Shown in pieces: positions 11,046 through 23,310 of a stretch of DNA of 64,000 bases. The stretch comes from Mantis religiosa (taxonomy: Eukaryota > Arthropoda > Insecta > Mantodea > Mantidae), in NCBI GenBank assembly GCA_030765055.1, contig CM060955.1, forward strand, positions 158,757,243-158,821,242, in the 5' to 3' direction. Made by a program: the position numbers and the translations under genes. Each line of letters begins with the position of its first letter. Positions within the stretch are counted from its first letter, which is position 1. The notes below the pieces were generated by a model, which ran no database searches, was not told the DNA's origin, and saw nothing but the letters and a program-made list of their open reading frames with translations.

Positions 11046-11481
11046 TGTGACTTCGTGAGTTGCTAGAAACAAAAATCTTGTTTCCAGAAATTTAAAACAC
11101 TCTTTATTGCAGTAAACAGAAGCTTTGTACAATCCTTGCAGCAGCAAAATGACGTGACATTGACAAACAGCAGTTTTCAAGGTCGACTGGAAGCTCAGCT
11201 ACATGTAGACAAACAAAAGAATCACTGCGGCATAGTTCAAATATCCACGATCACACAACTCCTCACACTTTGCCGCTATTTATACCTCCCACATATTGTT
11301 CGAATGCAGTAGATCATTCGATAAAATCGCGACATCAGAAAAGTGGAAAATTCCAGACTTCTATCTCTTTCTCTCTCTCGGCAAGCGTCCAGCTCCGCTC
11401 GCTACTCACTGTCTCTTTCTTTTCTGCCCACGCGCCCAGCTCTGGCTTTGCGGCGGCTCCACAACAATGCGATGGGTGACA
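11046..11481 (-). mobile_element. Solo LTR (gypsy-like family), copy 1
   Basis: The segment begins TGTGAC and ends GTGACA, so both ends have TG...CA form. Read on the minus strand it has LTR architecture: a TATA box (TATAAATA, complement of 11277-11284), then about 170 bp later a polyadenylation signal AATAAA (complement of 11103-11108), ending aactcacgaagtcaca. That terminal segment matches the LTR ends at 58225 and at 40652. Flanking 4-mers are atac and ataa, an imperfect target duplication. No internal gag-pol adjoins either side. Confidence 0.7.
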
Positions 11482-12907
11482 ATAATTTTTTCTAAAAATA
11501 TATTTTTTAACAGTTGGGTGTAAAAGTTGTCATTTCAGTAGTTCAAGACAGTGTTATAAGTAGGAAACTCATTCGCTCAGTAGATACTCAAAAGCTTTTA
11601 ACAAGTAGGTAATGCCAACTTTGATTTCTTGAGAAATGTGACAATCATCTCTTTCAAGAGGGCCGTGAATCTGAGTTAAATAATACTTATAAAAATTTAG
11701 GGGATCATTTAAATGTGAATATGGACCATTCTGTACCTGTTAAAAATTTAAAAGCAGCAGAGACAGTGAAATTATAATTGTTACACAAAAAATTCAAGAA
11801 ACGAATACGACATTGCATACAACAAATTCCAAAACTTGTGCAAGCTAAAGAACTTACAAAATAATTATCTACACTGAAAATGTGTTGTTAGCTTTGTTTG
11901 AGGAAAAAGCTAAAATATGCTTATCCTCTCAAACTACTCAATGACAAAGCATTTGCATCTTAATGTAAACAAGAACCATGACATTAGTAAATATTATAAA
12001 CTTATAGCATTTTTGAAACATGTCTGAACCTTACCAGTTAAAAAAATTCAAAATTCTAACCTTCCACCGCCCAAGGAGTAACACTTCAAGTTGTAATAAT
12101 TGTAGAATCAACATTTCAGTTTTATCAAAAGATGAATAAGTTGGGGGAAAAAGTTGTAATGTATTAATTAAATAAATTCTTTTGCATTATTTTCATCTTG
12201 TTTTTTTTTTTTATTTCAACAGTTTATGTAGATTGTTTGGGTTGCTGTTAACACTGATGTACACAAGACAAATGAATATCATGACCATGAGAAAGATAAA
12301 AGAATGCCATGTATCTCTTACTCACAAAATAAGATCTTCCTATAAATACATATTTTATTAAGGTGACATCAAGACCTTTATTTCTGTTTAAATGATGATA
12401 TCAAAGTTTGTGCATTAGAGGTAAGAACAAGAGACAGTGAAAGTTTTATGTTTTATTCAACAAAATGTATGCATAGTTGTTACAATGTTTTTCTCTCTGT
12501 CAACATTCAAAATTGATGATATAATGGGAAGAATAAATTATCGTGAACATATGGTACAGCTATCTAATGTTCTTCGGGGAAATCCCACAATAGCAAGTCC
12601 GGCCAGCCAGGCAGGTAGGTTGAACCACGGGTCAACAACGTGAGACATACCTCCCTAACGGAAAATTACAGAATTCACCAAGCAACGCGGGGGAGACTTT
12701 AACCGTGAAGCTCACATGACAATCAGAATTATATAAAGTTACCGGGGCCATCCTGTAGGGTGCATAGGACATTTTGTAAGGAAGTATTGGCCTTCTAAGT
12801 GCGGTCGCAAGAGAATTAGTACATATAGAATGTCGAGGAAGGTTGTGATTATAGAGGGAATTTTGAATTTAGACAAAAATAATTTGTTAAGGCAGTGTTT
12901 TGAATAG
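11482..12907. other. AT-rich sequence, no secure gene
   Basis: AT-rich DNA with several stop-riddled stretches that look faintly coding (for example around 11620-11870 in + orientation) but match no family I can name. A T-run lies at 12199-12212. Near 12590-12660 a GC-richer patch (gccagccaggcaggtaggttgaaccacggg) may be a repeat edge. No gene is supported. Confidence 0.4.
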
Positions 12908-13571
12908 TTGAAAAAGAATCTTAAGCAAACTGGTTGGAGAGTTACATTAGAAAGAGCGTTGGGGGAATTATGGTGGAGAGGGGGCGACAATCAAAATACA
13001 TTTTTGAAGGTAATAAGAAAGAGATTTGAAGATATAGAAATCCAAAACTTTTTTGGTGCGATAATGGTAAAAAGGCCTTTGGTAGATTATTTAACATGTG
13101 AAAGGGAGATGATATATGTGGATAATGAACAAAGGGAAGCAATAGCGTAGCGCCTTTGGCACATATCGAAGGTCTTAAATCGTATTCGTTGGGTTTTAAT
13201 CATTAGATCACATACACATTCACACTCTCATTCGTACTTCCAGACTCTGAGGAAGATGAGGAATTATCTTGGTCGAAGAAAAATCCACACCCCAACTCCG
13301 GAAATCGAACCCGGGACATCTAGCACGGTAGGCAGGTGCTCGACCGACTGAGCTACGGGACCAGTCGAACTGGTGTTTGGAGGTTGAAAGCAATAAGAAA
13401 AGGTATCCCAGAGTCAGTGTCCTATTTGTAGAGAGAAGGAAGATATGGAGCCAAGCAACGGATTTATGGAGAAAACAATTATTGGGGCAGAAATGGGAGA
13501 AGGTGGATAGTAGAAAAAAAGCATCAAGGAGGCTTTTTAGAAGAAAAGAAGAAGCTTACGTCAATTTTTAA
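12908..13571 (+). pseudogene. Possible LINE-type coding relic split by a SINE
   Basis: Two plus-strand frames rich in Lys/Arg/Glu (12908-13150, WWRGGDNQNTFLKVIRKRFED; 13377-13571, RRKIWSQATDLWRKQLLG) flank a tRNA-SINE-like insert at 13145-13370. Their A/G-rich style resembles the LINE 3' region at 14475-15400 and the one on the minus strand at 49200-49690, so they may belong to that element. No diagnostic domain is visible and the family is not identified. Confidence 0.35.
13145..13370 (-). mobile_element. tRNA-derived SINE (family 4)
   Basis: On the minus strand, gtcccgtagctcagtcggt (A-box region) and cccgggttcgatttccgg (B-box, T-arm) form a tRNA-like head at about 13287-13365. The acceptor stem does not close because the 3' side runs into ttggggtgtgg rather than the complement of ggtcccg. 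That argues for a SINE head rather than a working tRNA gene. Confidence 0.6.
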
Positions 13572-13593
13572 GTCAAGTTAAGACAAAATGGAA

Positions 13594-13796
13594 GTGCATG
13601 AATATAGTGTTTAACGCCCGCTTTTACTACATAAGGCACCGCAGGTGATGACACTGATGATACATGAGATGAACATGGAGCACCGGTGGAATGAGATGGC
13701 GGGGGAAACCGGAGGTCCCGGAGAAAACCCGCCCCAGCTCCGTCTTGTCCACCACAAATCTCACTTTGCGGTCGCCTGGCATCGAACCCGGCCGTG
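13594..13796 (-). mobile_element. SINE family 2, 5'-truncated copy
   Basis: Complement of the family-2 SINE at 48836-49080: shared blocks tttaacgcccgcttttact, caccgcaggtgatgacactg, gagcaccggtggaatgagat and cacaaatctcactttgcgg. It stops within the B-box (catcgaaccc) and is fused at about 13796 to a mariner fragment. Confidence 0.85.
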
Positions 13797-14187
13797 AAGC
13801 AGGTTGGATGCTGCACCACGATAATGCGCGGCCGCATATTACCAATGTTGTTGCTGAATATCTTGCAAAAAATCAGCATGAAGTGCATCCCTCACCCTCC
13901 CTATAGTCCGGATTTAGCCCCATGTGACTTTTTCTATTCCCTAACTTGAAGAAACGCCTTCGTGGGAGGCATTATCCAACATCAGAATTAGTGGTGAAGG
14001 CTGCGGAGGCGATTTTGAAGAGTCTCTCAAAAATGGTTTCCAGCGTATCTTTGAAGACTGGCAGAAACGCTGGGACAAGTGCATCGCATTCAGGGGAGAC
14101 TATTTTGAGAAGGGCCATCAAAATTATGAGGATGAGTAAAGGTACGATGTTAAAAAAATGTGATTTTTCTTTATTGAGCAGCCCTCA
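13797..14187 (+). mobile_element. Mariner-like element, 3' fragment
   Basis: The catalytic and C-terminal part of the same mariner family as 59179-60080. EAGWMLHHDNARPHI contains the second catalytic Asp; after a frameshift come FPNLKKRLRGRHYPTSE and an out-of-frame C-terminus. The 3' inverted repeat at about 14160-14187 (complement tgagggctgctcaataaag) matches the left inverted repeat of the copy at 59179, and a TA follows at 14188-14189. The 5' two-thirds are missing, replaced by a SINE. Confidence 0.85.
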
Positions 14188-14474
14188 TATTTACTGTTAA
14201 ATACCACTTCATACGTCCAGACCCTGTGACGTTACAGAAAAATTCCCCGCCTACGCTAGGAGTCGAACGCGTGACCTATAGACTGAGAAGACAAAGCGAT
14301 GCTTTGTTGTTTTTATGTAACCACTAACAGCGACATGAGGCACTTTCCCTTGAAGCGGACGACATTAATTTCAATCTGCAGGCACAGACCTTGGATTGCC
14401 TGTTTACATTAAGCCAGCCACATGCAAAATAAACAAGAGTATCTTCTACAGCTTTAATTTACACCAACGAAGTG

Positions 14475-15395
14475 CTATATCTGGGAGGGGGTGGCGCAGA
14501 GATAAACAAAACGGTGGACCAAAACTTACCAAGATCAGCACCTAGGGAAGTAGCTTTGGCAGAATTAGTAACTACAAGAAAAAATGGAATAATAATGAAA
14601 GAAGAATAAAATTTTGATATAGGTGCTTGGCCAAAGAAGAAGGGGAAATTACGAAATTATGCATGAGATGGCAAAAAAGATTACAGAACTCAAACAGTTG
14701 GTTTTATAGAAAGAATAGGAATGGTAGATATAATGAGATAAGAGGAAACGAATGCAAGCGATATGGATAAATTGGTAAAATGTAGAATAGAAGATATATA
14801 AAGACAGCAAATATGGGGAAGTCTAGAAAATATGAAATCAATACAATTTTACAAATAAATAAAAAGAAACTCAGGACGAGGGCCATGCGTAGATTACTGC
14901 AATAGGCAAGAGAGAGAAGGGATAGCTTGGATGAGAACAGGAACAATATTTCTAAGTGGGATAAGAGGTAGGGAAAAGGGAATTTGTGAATTATGTGGGG
15001 GAAAAGAAAGCATAGAACACTATGTAACACAGTGCGAGGAGGTTGCAATGTGGAGAAATGATGTTTGGGAGGAAAAATGGGAGAAAGTAGAGAAGAGGAC
15101 AGTAGCTATAAAAATGTTAAAGGAAAGGAGGAAAAGAAGGTATGAAATATTGGTGAGTTCTTGCAGAAGCTAAAAGAAAAATGGGCAAGAAATGTAAGGA
15201 ATATAAGAAAGGAAGATGGGCGGAAGAAAGGGGCTAATTAAGTAACAAGGAGGCATGGAGGTTAAGAGCTACCTGACAGAACAGAAGACCAGGGTGTCAT
15301 GTAAGCCAAGGTAGCAACAAGGTCAAGACAAATAAATGTAGCCTAAAGTTGTAAATTGTAAAACTTTGGAATATGCACAATAAATAAATAAATAA
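14475..15395 (+). pseudogene. LINE 3' end with ORF2 tail relic
   Basis: A/G-rich plus-strand sequence whose readable part is REGIAWMRTGTIFLSGIRG, then GICELCGGKESIEHYVTQCE, a Cys/His zinc-knuckle-like ORF2 tail. The same motif occurs on the minus strand at 49203-49535 (GICELCGGGEESVEHYAERC), so this is a multicopy element. Upstream frames carry stops. It ends in a LINE-style tail, (AATA)n at about 15377-15395. The clade cannot be fixed without the reverse-transcriptase domain. Confidence 0.65.
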
Positions 15396-15424
15396 TTCAT
15401 TCATTCATTCAGTCATAATTCCAA

Positions 15425-18400
15425 CCTAGTGTTCAAACCCGGACATCGCCTCCAACATAGGCATTTCCGTGGGATCTGTACACACAATCCTGCATGAAGA
15501 TCTGATATTGCTCAATCGGCGATCCTCCAAAACAACGTTCTCCACTCTCTGTACCATGTCGTAACTGTCTATGTTTGTTGTCACACGATGTTCTGCCTTC
15601 ATTGAACTGTCGCACCCAGGAACGTACATTAGACACATCCATGGTACCATCACCACATGCCTCACTTAACTGTCTTGGTTTGTTGTCACGCGATGTTCTG
15701 TATTCATTGAACTGTCGCACCCAGGAACGTACATTAGACACATCCATGGTAACATCACCACATGCCTCACTAAACTGTCTTGGTTTGTTGTCACACGATG
15801 TTCTGTCTTCATTGAACTGTCGCACCCAGGAACGTACATTAGACACATCCATGGTACTATTACCACATGTCTCACTCAACTGTCTTGGTTTGTTGTCACA
15901 CGATGTTCTGTCTTCATGAACTGTCGCACCCAGGAACGTACATTAGACACATCCATGGTACCATCACCACATGCCTCACTTACCTGTCTTGGTTTGTTGT
16001 CACACGATGTTCTGTCTTCATTGAACTGTCGCACCCACGAACGTACATTAGACACATCCATAGTACCATCACCACATGCCTCACTAAACTGTCTTGGTTT
16101 GTTGTCACACGATGTTCTGTCTTCATTGAACTGTCACACCCAGGAACGTACATTAGACACATCCATGGTACCATCACCACATGCCTCACTAAACTGTCTT
16201 GGTTTGTTGTCACACGATGTTCTGTCTTCATTGAACTGTCGCACCCAGGAACGTACATTAGACACATCCATAGTACCATCACTACATGCCTCACTAAACT
16301 GTCTTGGTTTGTTGTCACACGATGTTCTGTCTTCATTGAACTGTCACACCCAGGAACGTACGTTAGACACATCCATGGTACCATCACCACATGCCTCACT
16401 TAACTGTCTTGGTATGTTGTCACACGATGTTCTGTCTTCATGAACTGTCGCACCCAGGAACGTACATTAGACACATCCATGGTACCATCACCACATGCCT
16501 CACTTAACTGTCTTGGTTTGTTGTAACGCGATGTTCTGTATTCATTGAACTGTCGCACCCAGGAACGTACATTAGACACATCCATGGTACCATCACCACA
16601 TGTCTCACTAAACTGTCTTGGTTTGTTGTCACACGATGTTCTGTCTTCATTGAACTGTCGCACCCAGGAACGTACATTAGACACATCCATGATACCATCA
16701 CCACATGCCTCACTTAACTGTCTTGGTTTGTTGTCACGCGATGTTCTGCCTTCATTGAACTGTCGCACCCAGGAACGTACATTAGACACATCCATGGTAC
16801 CATCACCACATGTCTCACTAAACTGTCTTGGTTTGTTGTCACACGATGTTCTGTCTTCATTGAACTGTCGCACCCAGGAACGTACATTAGACACATCCAT
16901 GGTACCATCACCACATGTCTCACTAAACTGTCTTGGTTTGTTGTCACACGATGTTCTGTCTTCATTGAACTGTCACACCCAGGAACGTACATTAGACACA
17001 TCCATAGTACCATCACCACATGCCTCACTTAACTGTCTTGGTTTGTTGTCACACGATGTTCTGTCTTCATTGAACTGTCACACCCAGGAACGTACATTAG
17101 ACACATCCATGGTACCATCACCACATGTCTCACTAAACTGTCTTGGTTTGTTGTCACACAATGTTCTGACTTCATTGAACTGTCACACCCAGGAACGTAC
17201 ATTAGACACATCCATGGTACCATCACCACATGTCTCACTTAACTGTCTTGGTTTGTTGTCACACAATGTTCTGTCTTCATTGAACTGTCGCACCCAGGAA
17301 CGTACATTAGACACATCCATGGTAACATCACCACATGCCTCACTTAACTGTCTTGGTTTGTTGTCACACAATGTTCTGACTTCATTGAACTGTCACACCC
17401 AGGAACGCACATTAGACACATCCATGGTACCATCACCACATGCCTCACTTAACTGTCTTGGTATGTTGTCACACGATGTTCTGTCTTCATGAACTGTCGC
17501 ACCCAGGAACGTACATCAGACACATTCATGGTTCCATCACCACATGCCTCACTTAACTGTCTTGGTTTGCTGTCACACGATGTTCTGCCTTCATTGTACT
17601 GCCGCACCTAGGAACGTACATCAGACACATTCATGATTCCATCGCCACATGCCCCACTTAACCGTCTTGGTTTGTTGTCACACGATGTTCTGCCTTCATT
17701 GTACTGCCGCACCTAGGAACGTACATCAGACACATTCATGGTTCCATCACCACATGCCTCACACACAACTGTCTTGGTTTGTTGTCACACGATGTTCTGT
17801 CTTCATTGAACTGCCACACCCAGGAACGTACATTAGACACATCCATGGTACCATCACCACATGCCTCACTTAACTGTCTTGGTTTGTTGTCACACGATGT
17901 TCCGCCTTCATTGTACTGCCGCACCTAGGAACGTACATCAGACACATCCATGGTACCATCACCACATGCCTCACTTAACTGTCTTGGTTTGTTGTCACAC
18001 GATGTTCCGCCTTCATTGTACTGCCGCACCTAGGAACGTACATCAGACACATTCATGGTTCCATCACCACATGCCTCACTTAACTGTCTTGGTTTGCTGT
18101 CACACGATGTTCTGCCTTCATTGTACTGCCGCACCTAGGAACGTACATCAGACACATTCATGATTCCATCGCCACATGCCTCACTTAACCGTCTTGGTTT
18201 GTTGTCACACGATGTTCTGCCTTCATTGTACTGCCGCACCTAGGAACGTACATCAGACACATTCATGGTTCCATCACCACATGCCTCACTCAACTGCCTT
18301 GGTTTGCTGTCACACGATGTTCTGCCTTCATTGAACTGTCGCACCCAGGAACGCACATTAGACACATCCATGGTACCATCACCACATGCCTCACTGAACT

Positions 18401-21400
18401 GTCTGGGTTTGTTGTCACACGATGTTCTGCCTTCATTGAACTGTCGCACCCAGGAATGTACATTAGACACATCCATGGTACCATCACCACATGCCTCACT
18501 TAACTGTCTTGGTTTGTTGTCACACGATGTTCTGCCTTCATTGAACTGTCGCACCCAGGAACGTAGATTAGACACATCCATGGTACCATCACCACATGCC
18601 TCACTTAACTGTCTTGGTTTGTTGTCACACGAAGTTCTGTCTTCATTGAACTGTCACACCCAGGAACGTACATTAGACACATCCATGGTACCATTACCAC
18701 ATGCCTCACACACAACTGTCTTGGTTTGTTGTCACACGATGTTCTGTCTTCATTGAACTGCCACACCCAGGAACGTACATTAGACACATCCATGGTACCA
18801 TCACCACATGCCTCACTTAACTGTCTTGGTTTGTTGTCACACGATGTTCCGCCTTCATTGTACTGCCGCACCTAGGAACGTACATCAGACACATCCATGG
18901 TACCATCACCACATGCCTCACTTAACTGTCTTGGTTTGTTGTCACACGATGTTCCGCCTTCATTGTATTGCCGCACCTAGGAACGTACATCAGACACATT
19001 CATGGTTCCATCACCACATGCCTCACTTAACTGTCTTGGTTTGCTGTCACACGATGTTCTGCCTTCATTTTACTGCCGCACCTAGGAACGTACATCAGAC
19101 ACATTCATGATTCCATCGCCACATGCCTCACTTAACCGTCTTGGTTTGTTGTCACACGATGTTCTGCCTTCATTGTACTGCCGCACCTAGGAACGTACAT
19201 CAGACACATTCATGGTTCCATCACCACATGCCTCACACACAACTGTCTTGGTTTGTTGTCACACGATGTTCTGTCTTCATTGAACTGCCACACCCAGGAA
19301 CGTACATTAGACACATCCATGGTACCATCACCACATGCCTCACTTAACTGTCTTGGTTTGTTGTCACACGATGTTCCGCCTTCATTGTACTGCCGCACCT
19401 AGGAACGTACATCAGACACATCCATGGTACCATCACCACATGCCTCACTTAACTGTCTTGGTGTGTTGTCACACGATGTTCCGCCTTCATTGTACTGCCG
19501 CACCTAGGAACGTACATCAGACACATTCATGGTTCCATCACCACATGCCTCACTTAACTGTCTTGGTTTGCTGTCACACGATGTTCTGCCTTCATTGTAC
19601 TGCCGCACCTAGGAACGTACATCAGACACATTCATGATTCCATCGCCACATGCCTCACTTAACCGTCTTGGTTTGTTGTCACACGATGTTCTGCCTTCAT
19701 TGTACTGCCGCACCTAGGAACGTACATCAGACACATTCATGGTTCCATCACCACATGCCTCACTCAACTGCCTTGGTTTGCTGTCACACGATGTTCTGCC
19801 TTCATTGAACTGTCGCACCCAGGAACGCACATTAGACACATCCATGGTACCATCACCACATGCCTCACTGAACTGTCTGGGTTTGTTGTCACACGATGTT
19901 CTGCCTTCATTGAACTGTCGCACCCAGGAATGTACATTAGACACATCCATGGTACCATCACCACATGCCTCACTTAACTGTCTTGGTTTGTTGTCACACG
20001 ATGTTCTGCCTTCATTGAACTGTCGCACCCAGGAACGTAGATTAGACACATCCATGGTACCATCACCACATGCCTCACTCAACTGTCTTGGTTTGTTGTC
20101 ACACGATGTTCTGTCTTCATTGAACTGTCACACCCAGGAACGTACATTAGACACATCCATGGTACCATTACCACATGCCTCACTTAACTGTCTTGGTTTG
20201 TTGTCACACGAAGTTCTGTCTTCATTGAACTGTCACACCCAGGAACGTACATTAGACACATCCATGGTACCATTACCACATGCCTCACACACAACTGTCT
20301 TGGTTTGTTGTCACACGATGTTCTGTCTTCATTGAACTGCCACACCCAGGAACGTACATTAGACACATCCATGGTACCATCACCACATGCCTCACTTAAC
20401 TGTCTTGGTTTGTTGTCACACGATGTTCCGCCTTCATTGTACTGCCGCACCTAGGAACGTACATCAGACACATCCATGGTACCATCACCACATGCCTCAC
20501 TTAACTGTCTTGGTTTGTTGTCACACGATGTTCCGCCTTCATTGTATTGCCGCACCTAGGAACGTACATCAGACACATTCATGGTTCCATCACCACATGC
20601 CTCACTTAACTGTCTTGGTTTGCTGTCACACGATGTTCTGCCTTCATTGTACTGCCGCACCTAGGAACGTACATCAGACACATTCATGATTCCATCGCCA
20701 CATGCCTCACTTAACCGTCTTGGTTTGTTGTCACACGATGTTCTGCCTTCATTGTACTGCCGCACCTAGGAACGTACATCAGACACATTCATGGTTCCAT
20801 CACCACATGCCTCACACACAACTGTCTTGGTTTGTTGTCACACGATGTTCTGTCTTCATTGAACTGCCACACCCAGGAACGTACATTAGACACATCCATG
20901 GTACCATCACCACATGCCTCACTTAACTGTCTTGGTTTGTTGTCACACGATGTTCCGCCTTCATTGTACTGCCGCACCTAGGAACGTACATCAGACAAAT
21001 CCATGGTACCATCACCACATGCCTCACTTAACTGTCTTGGTTTGTTGTCACACGATGTTCTGCCTTCATTGTACTGCCGCACCTAGGAACGTACATCAGA
21101 CACATTCATGGTTCCATCACCACATGCCTCACTTAACTGTCTTGGTTTGCTGTCACACGATGTTCTGCCTTCATTGTACTGCCGCACCTAGGAACGTACA
21201 TCAGACACATTCATGATTCCATCGCCACATGCCTCACTTAACCGTCTTGGTTTGTTGTCACACGATGTTCTGCCTTCATTGTACTGCCGCACCTAGGAAC
21301 GTACATCAGACACATTCATGGTTCCATCACCACATGCCTTACTCAACTGCCTTGGTTTGCTGTCACACGATGTTCTGCCTTCATTGAACTGTCGCACCCA

Positions 21401-21780
21401 GGAACGTACATTAGACACATCCATGGTACCATCACCACATGCCTCATTCAACTGTTTATAAATTTCAATAAATGTCACACCACGAAAATGGAGAAAACGA
21501 ATGATTACACGCTGTTCTTGCAATGAAAACGTCGCAATTTTAAATATCAAAAAACAGTCCTAACACTCGTCGTTGTTACTAGAGTTCTATGCACTGTACA
21601 GCACTCCTATCTCTGTCACTCATTCCCAAAGAGTCCACATGTATTTAAACAAGTATATGCTATAACTTGAGCGCACCTTGTACTAATGAATCAAGATGTA
21701 TCTTATCCACGAGTAGAAGGTTTGTTAATTGCCGCCAGGGTGTATAAATAAACCTTGATTCGCTAGTATCATACAATGTT
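15425..21780 (-). mobile_element. Mariner-like element with expanded N-terminal coding segment
   Basis: Minus-strand mariner N-terminal region. At 21550-21440 (complement) it starts FSLQEQRVIIRFLHFRGVTF, then IEIYKQLNEACGDGTMDVSN, VRSWVRQFNEGRTS: the helix-turn-helix of mariner transposases, comparable to IEIYRQLCEVYGD...VRQWVIRFKNGRT in the intact copy at 44501. The segment from LNEACGD to the basic SKPRQ stretch is iterated about 56 times leftwards. After the last unit (15565-15430) the protein resumes briefly as RVENVVLEDRRLSNI, the linker that follows the helix-turn-helix in the family, then decays. No catalytic domain follows. Confidence 0.85.
15570..21470 (-). repeat. 105-bp satellite from mariner helix-turn-helix, with higher-order repeats
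   Basis: About 56 units of 105 bp (35 codons), for example cgcacccagg at 15611 and 15716. The minus strand reads SEACGDGTMDVSNVRSWVRQ then FNEGRTSCDNKPRQ per unit. As 105 is a multiple of three, long frames appear on both strands, but they are by-products. Type 1 units keep TGG (Trp of RSWVRQ); type 2 units carry TAG there (visible as cctaggaacg on the + strand). From about 17600 a 14-unit block of 1474 bp (14 x 105 plus two 107-bp units with cacacacaact) recurs at 17649 and 19123; the next block is 1579 bp (15 units), restarting at 20702. Confidence 0.97.
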
Positions 21781-22190
21781 TTATCCAACACTTACCCTAA
21801 TCATTAAAAAGGCTTACTACTTTCTAAACTAAACTATAGTAAAATAGTAACATTATTTACAATTTTATTTTCTGGAATGTAGTCCAAAGCCGACTAATCC
21901 CAGATATGAGAGAATCGATGTTGGCTAGTCGTTTGTTTTAATTGTTGGTATAGATTGAATAATAACTGAAGGCAATTGATTCATACTAATTAAGAAATAC
22001 AGTCTTTTCTTTTATTAGCTATTCCGTTGGAAATTCATTCAATGGCCCAATTTTAGCACCAAATTAGACAGAATGTTCTGGAGTTTCTATCCCTTGTCAC
22101 CAGATGCGCAGATGTTTATGTTTTATTCCTAATAACTATAGTTGGCAGCTGTTTTCAACATTTTGTTCTAGCCAACGTGAAAATTCAGTA
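21781..22190. other. No recognised feature
   Basis: AT-rich spacer between the minus-strand mariner array and the plus-strand transposase relic. No matching inverted repeat for either element could be found by eye. Confidence 0.4.
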
Positions 22191-22194
22191 CATA

Positions 22195-23187
22195 TTAAAT
22201 CAACTACTCTTCCTTGTGAAGGAATACTGGATTACCAATTCAATTACAGTTACTCAAAGGACATTCCAGAGAGAATTTGGTGTTCGCAATCCTCCCAAAA
22301 GAAACACAATACTGGGACTGGTAAAGAACTTGGAAACAATTGGATCTCTAGTGAGTGAAAAAGGCAAACATCGCACATCTAGGCTTACCACGTACGACTG
22401 GAGCAGTCACCCAAAAATCATTAAGACGTTTGTCGCAGGAGACAGGGTACACCTACTCAATGTATCAGAGAACTGCGAAAAATGCAGACCTAAAGCCATA
22501 TAGGGTTATGGTTGTTCATCAGCTACAGGAACCAGATAAGGATAAAAGATTGAATTATTATCGTTGGCTTCAGACGTTCATTGTGCAAAATACTGCCACA
22601 TTTTCCATCACAAGGTTCACTGATGTAGCATGGTTCCATCTGGTTATGTGAACTCACAGAACTCACAGAACTCACACCATTGGGCCATCGAAAATCCACA
22701 TGTCATCCATGAAGCACCTATGACCCGGTTAAAATCAGAGTTTGGTGCGTAATATCCACTCAGAGAATAGTGGCACCAATTTTTTAACTAGACTGTGAAC
22801 ACTACAGAGTACCGACTAATTTTCATGGAGTTTGTTGAGCAACTGGACGATGTAGAGCTGAGTCAAGGATATTTTCAGCAAGATGGCGCTACATGTCATA
22901 TATCAAATGAATCCATGGAATTAATTTCATGTTTCTTCGACGACCAGATAATTTCCAGGAGCCTGTGGCCGCCGAGATCTCTGGATTTGACATCGCCGGA
23001 GTTCTTTCTATGGGGTTACTTAACAGACAGGGTTTACGCCACATGTCCCAGACATTGGACGATCTGAAGCACAAAGGAGATTCAAGCTATTGACAACAGA
23101 GTCCTCCAACGAGTGGTCAGTAACATGGAAGGACGTGTTGAGTTGTGTCTTATGGAGGATGGAGTACATATTCAACATTTTCTATAG
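22195..23187 (+). pseudogene. IS630/Tc1-mariner-like transposase with DUF4817-type HTH, decayed
   Basis: Plus-strand transposase relic read across three frames. The N-terminal helix-turn-helix reads EYWITNSITVTQRTFQREFG then VRNPPKRNTILGLVKNLET, the DUF4817-like pattern common in arthropods. Downstream are LRRLSQETGYTYSMYQRTAK, RLNYYRWLQTFIVQN, a degraded FTDVAWFH (first catalytic block), YFQQDGATCHISNES (second catalytic Asp) and LWPPRSLDLTSPEFFLWGYL. In the last block the expected third acidic residue is Glu in this copy (SPEFF), 38 residues after the second Asp. It ends RVELCLMEDGVHIQHFL with TAG at 23185-23187. Frameshifts near 22400, 22650 and 23070 make it inactive. Confidence 0.8.
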
Positions 23188-23310
23188 AGGAAAGTTATCT
23201 CCCAAAATGCTTCTAAATTTTAGTTATAATAAGTTGCCACTAGCACAATTTGTTTTTAAACAATTAATAAAAGAAGTACGTCGGTTCTATTTAATCACTC
23301 TGTATAATAT
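23188..23310 (+). mobile_element. 3' end of the DUF4817-type element
   Basis: Sequence after the transposase stop, ending around ggttctatttaatcactctgtata at 23283-23306. That is the kind of terminal motif expected for an inverted repeat, but its partner on the left was not found, so the boundary is tentative. Confidence 0.4.

Noticed and set aside
13287..13365. Functional tRNA gene on the minus strand
   Set aside because: A- and B-box-like segments are present, but the acceptor stem cannot pair and the sequence continues as a repeat; better explained as a SINE head.
15575..20335. Long overlapping reading frames on both strands (up to 315 codons) with repeated peptides such as SLNCRTQERTLDTSMVPSPH
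   Set aside because: They arise because the 105-bp repeat is a multiple of three and lacks stops in several frames. The only biologically meaningful frame is the minus-strand HTH, and that is broken in type 2 units.
15570..21470. CRISPR array
   Set aside because: Units are directly adjacent with no unique spacers, the monomer is a transposase coding segment, and the genome is animal.
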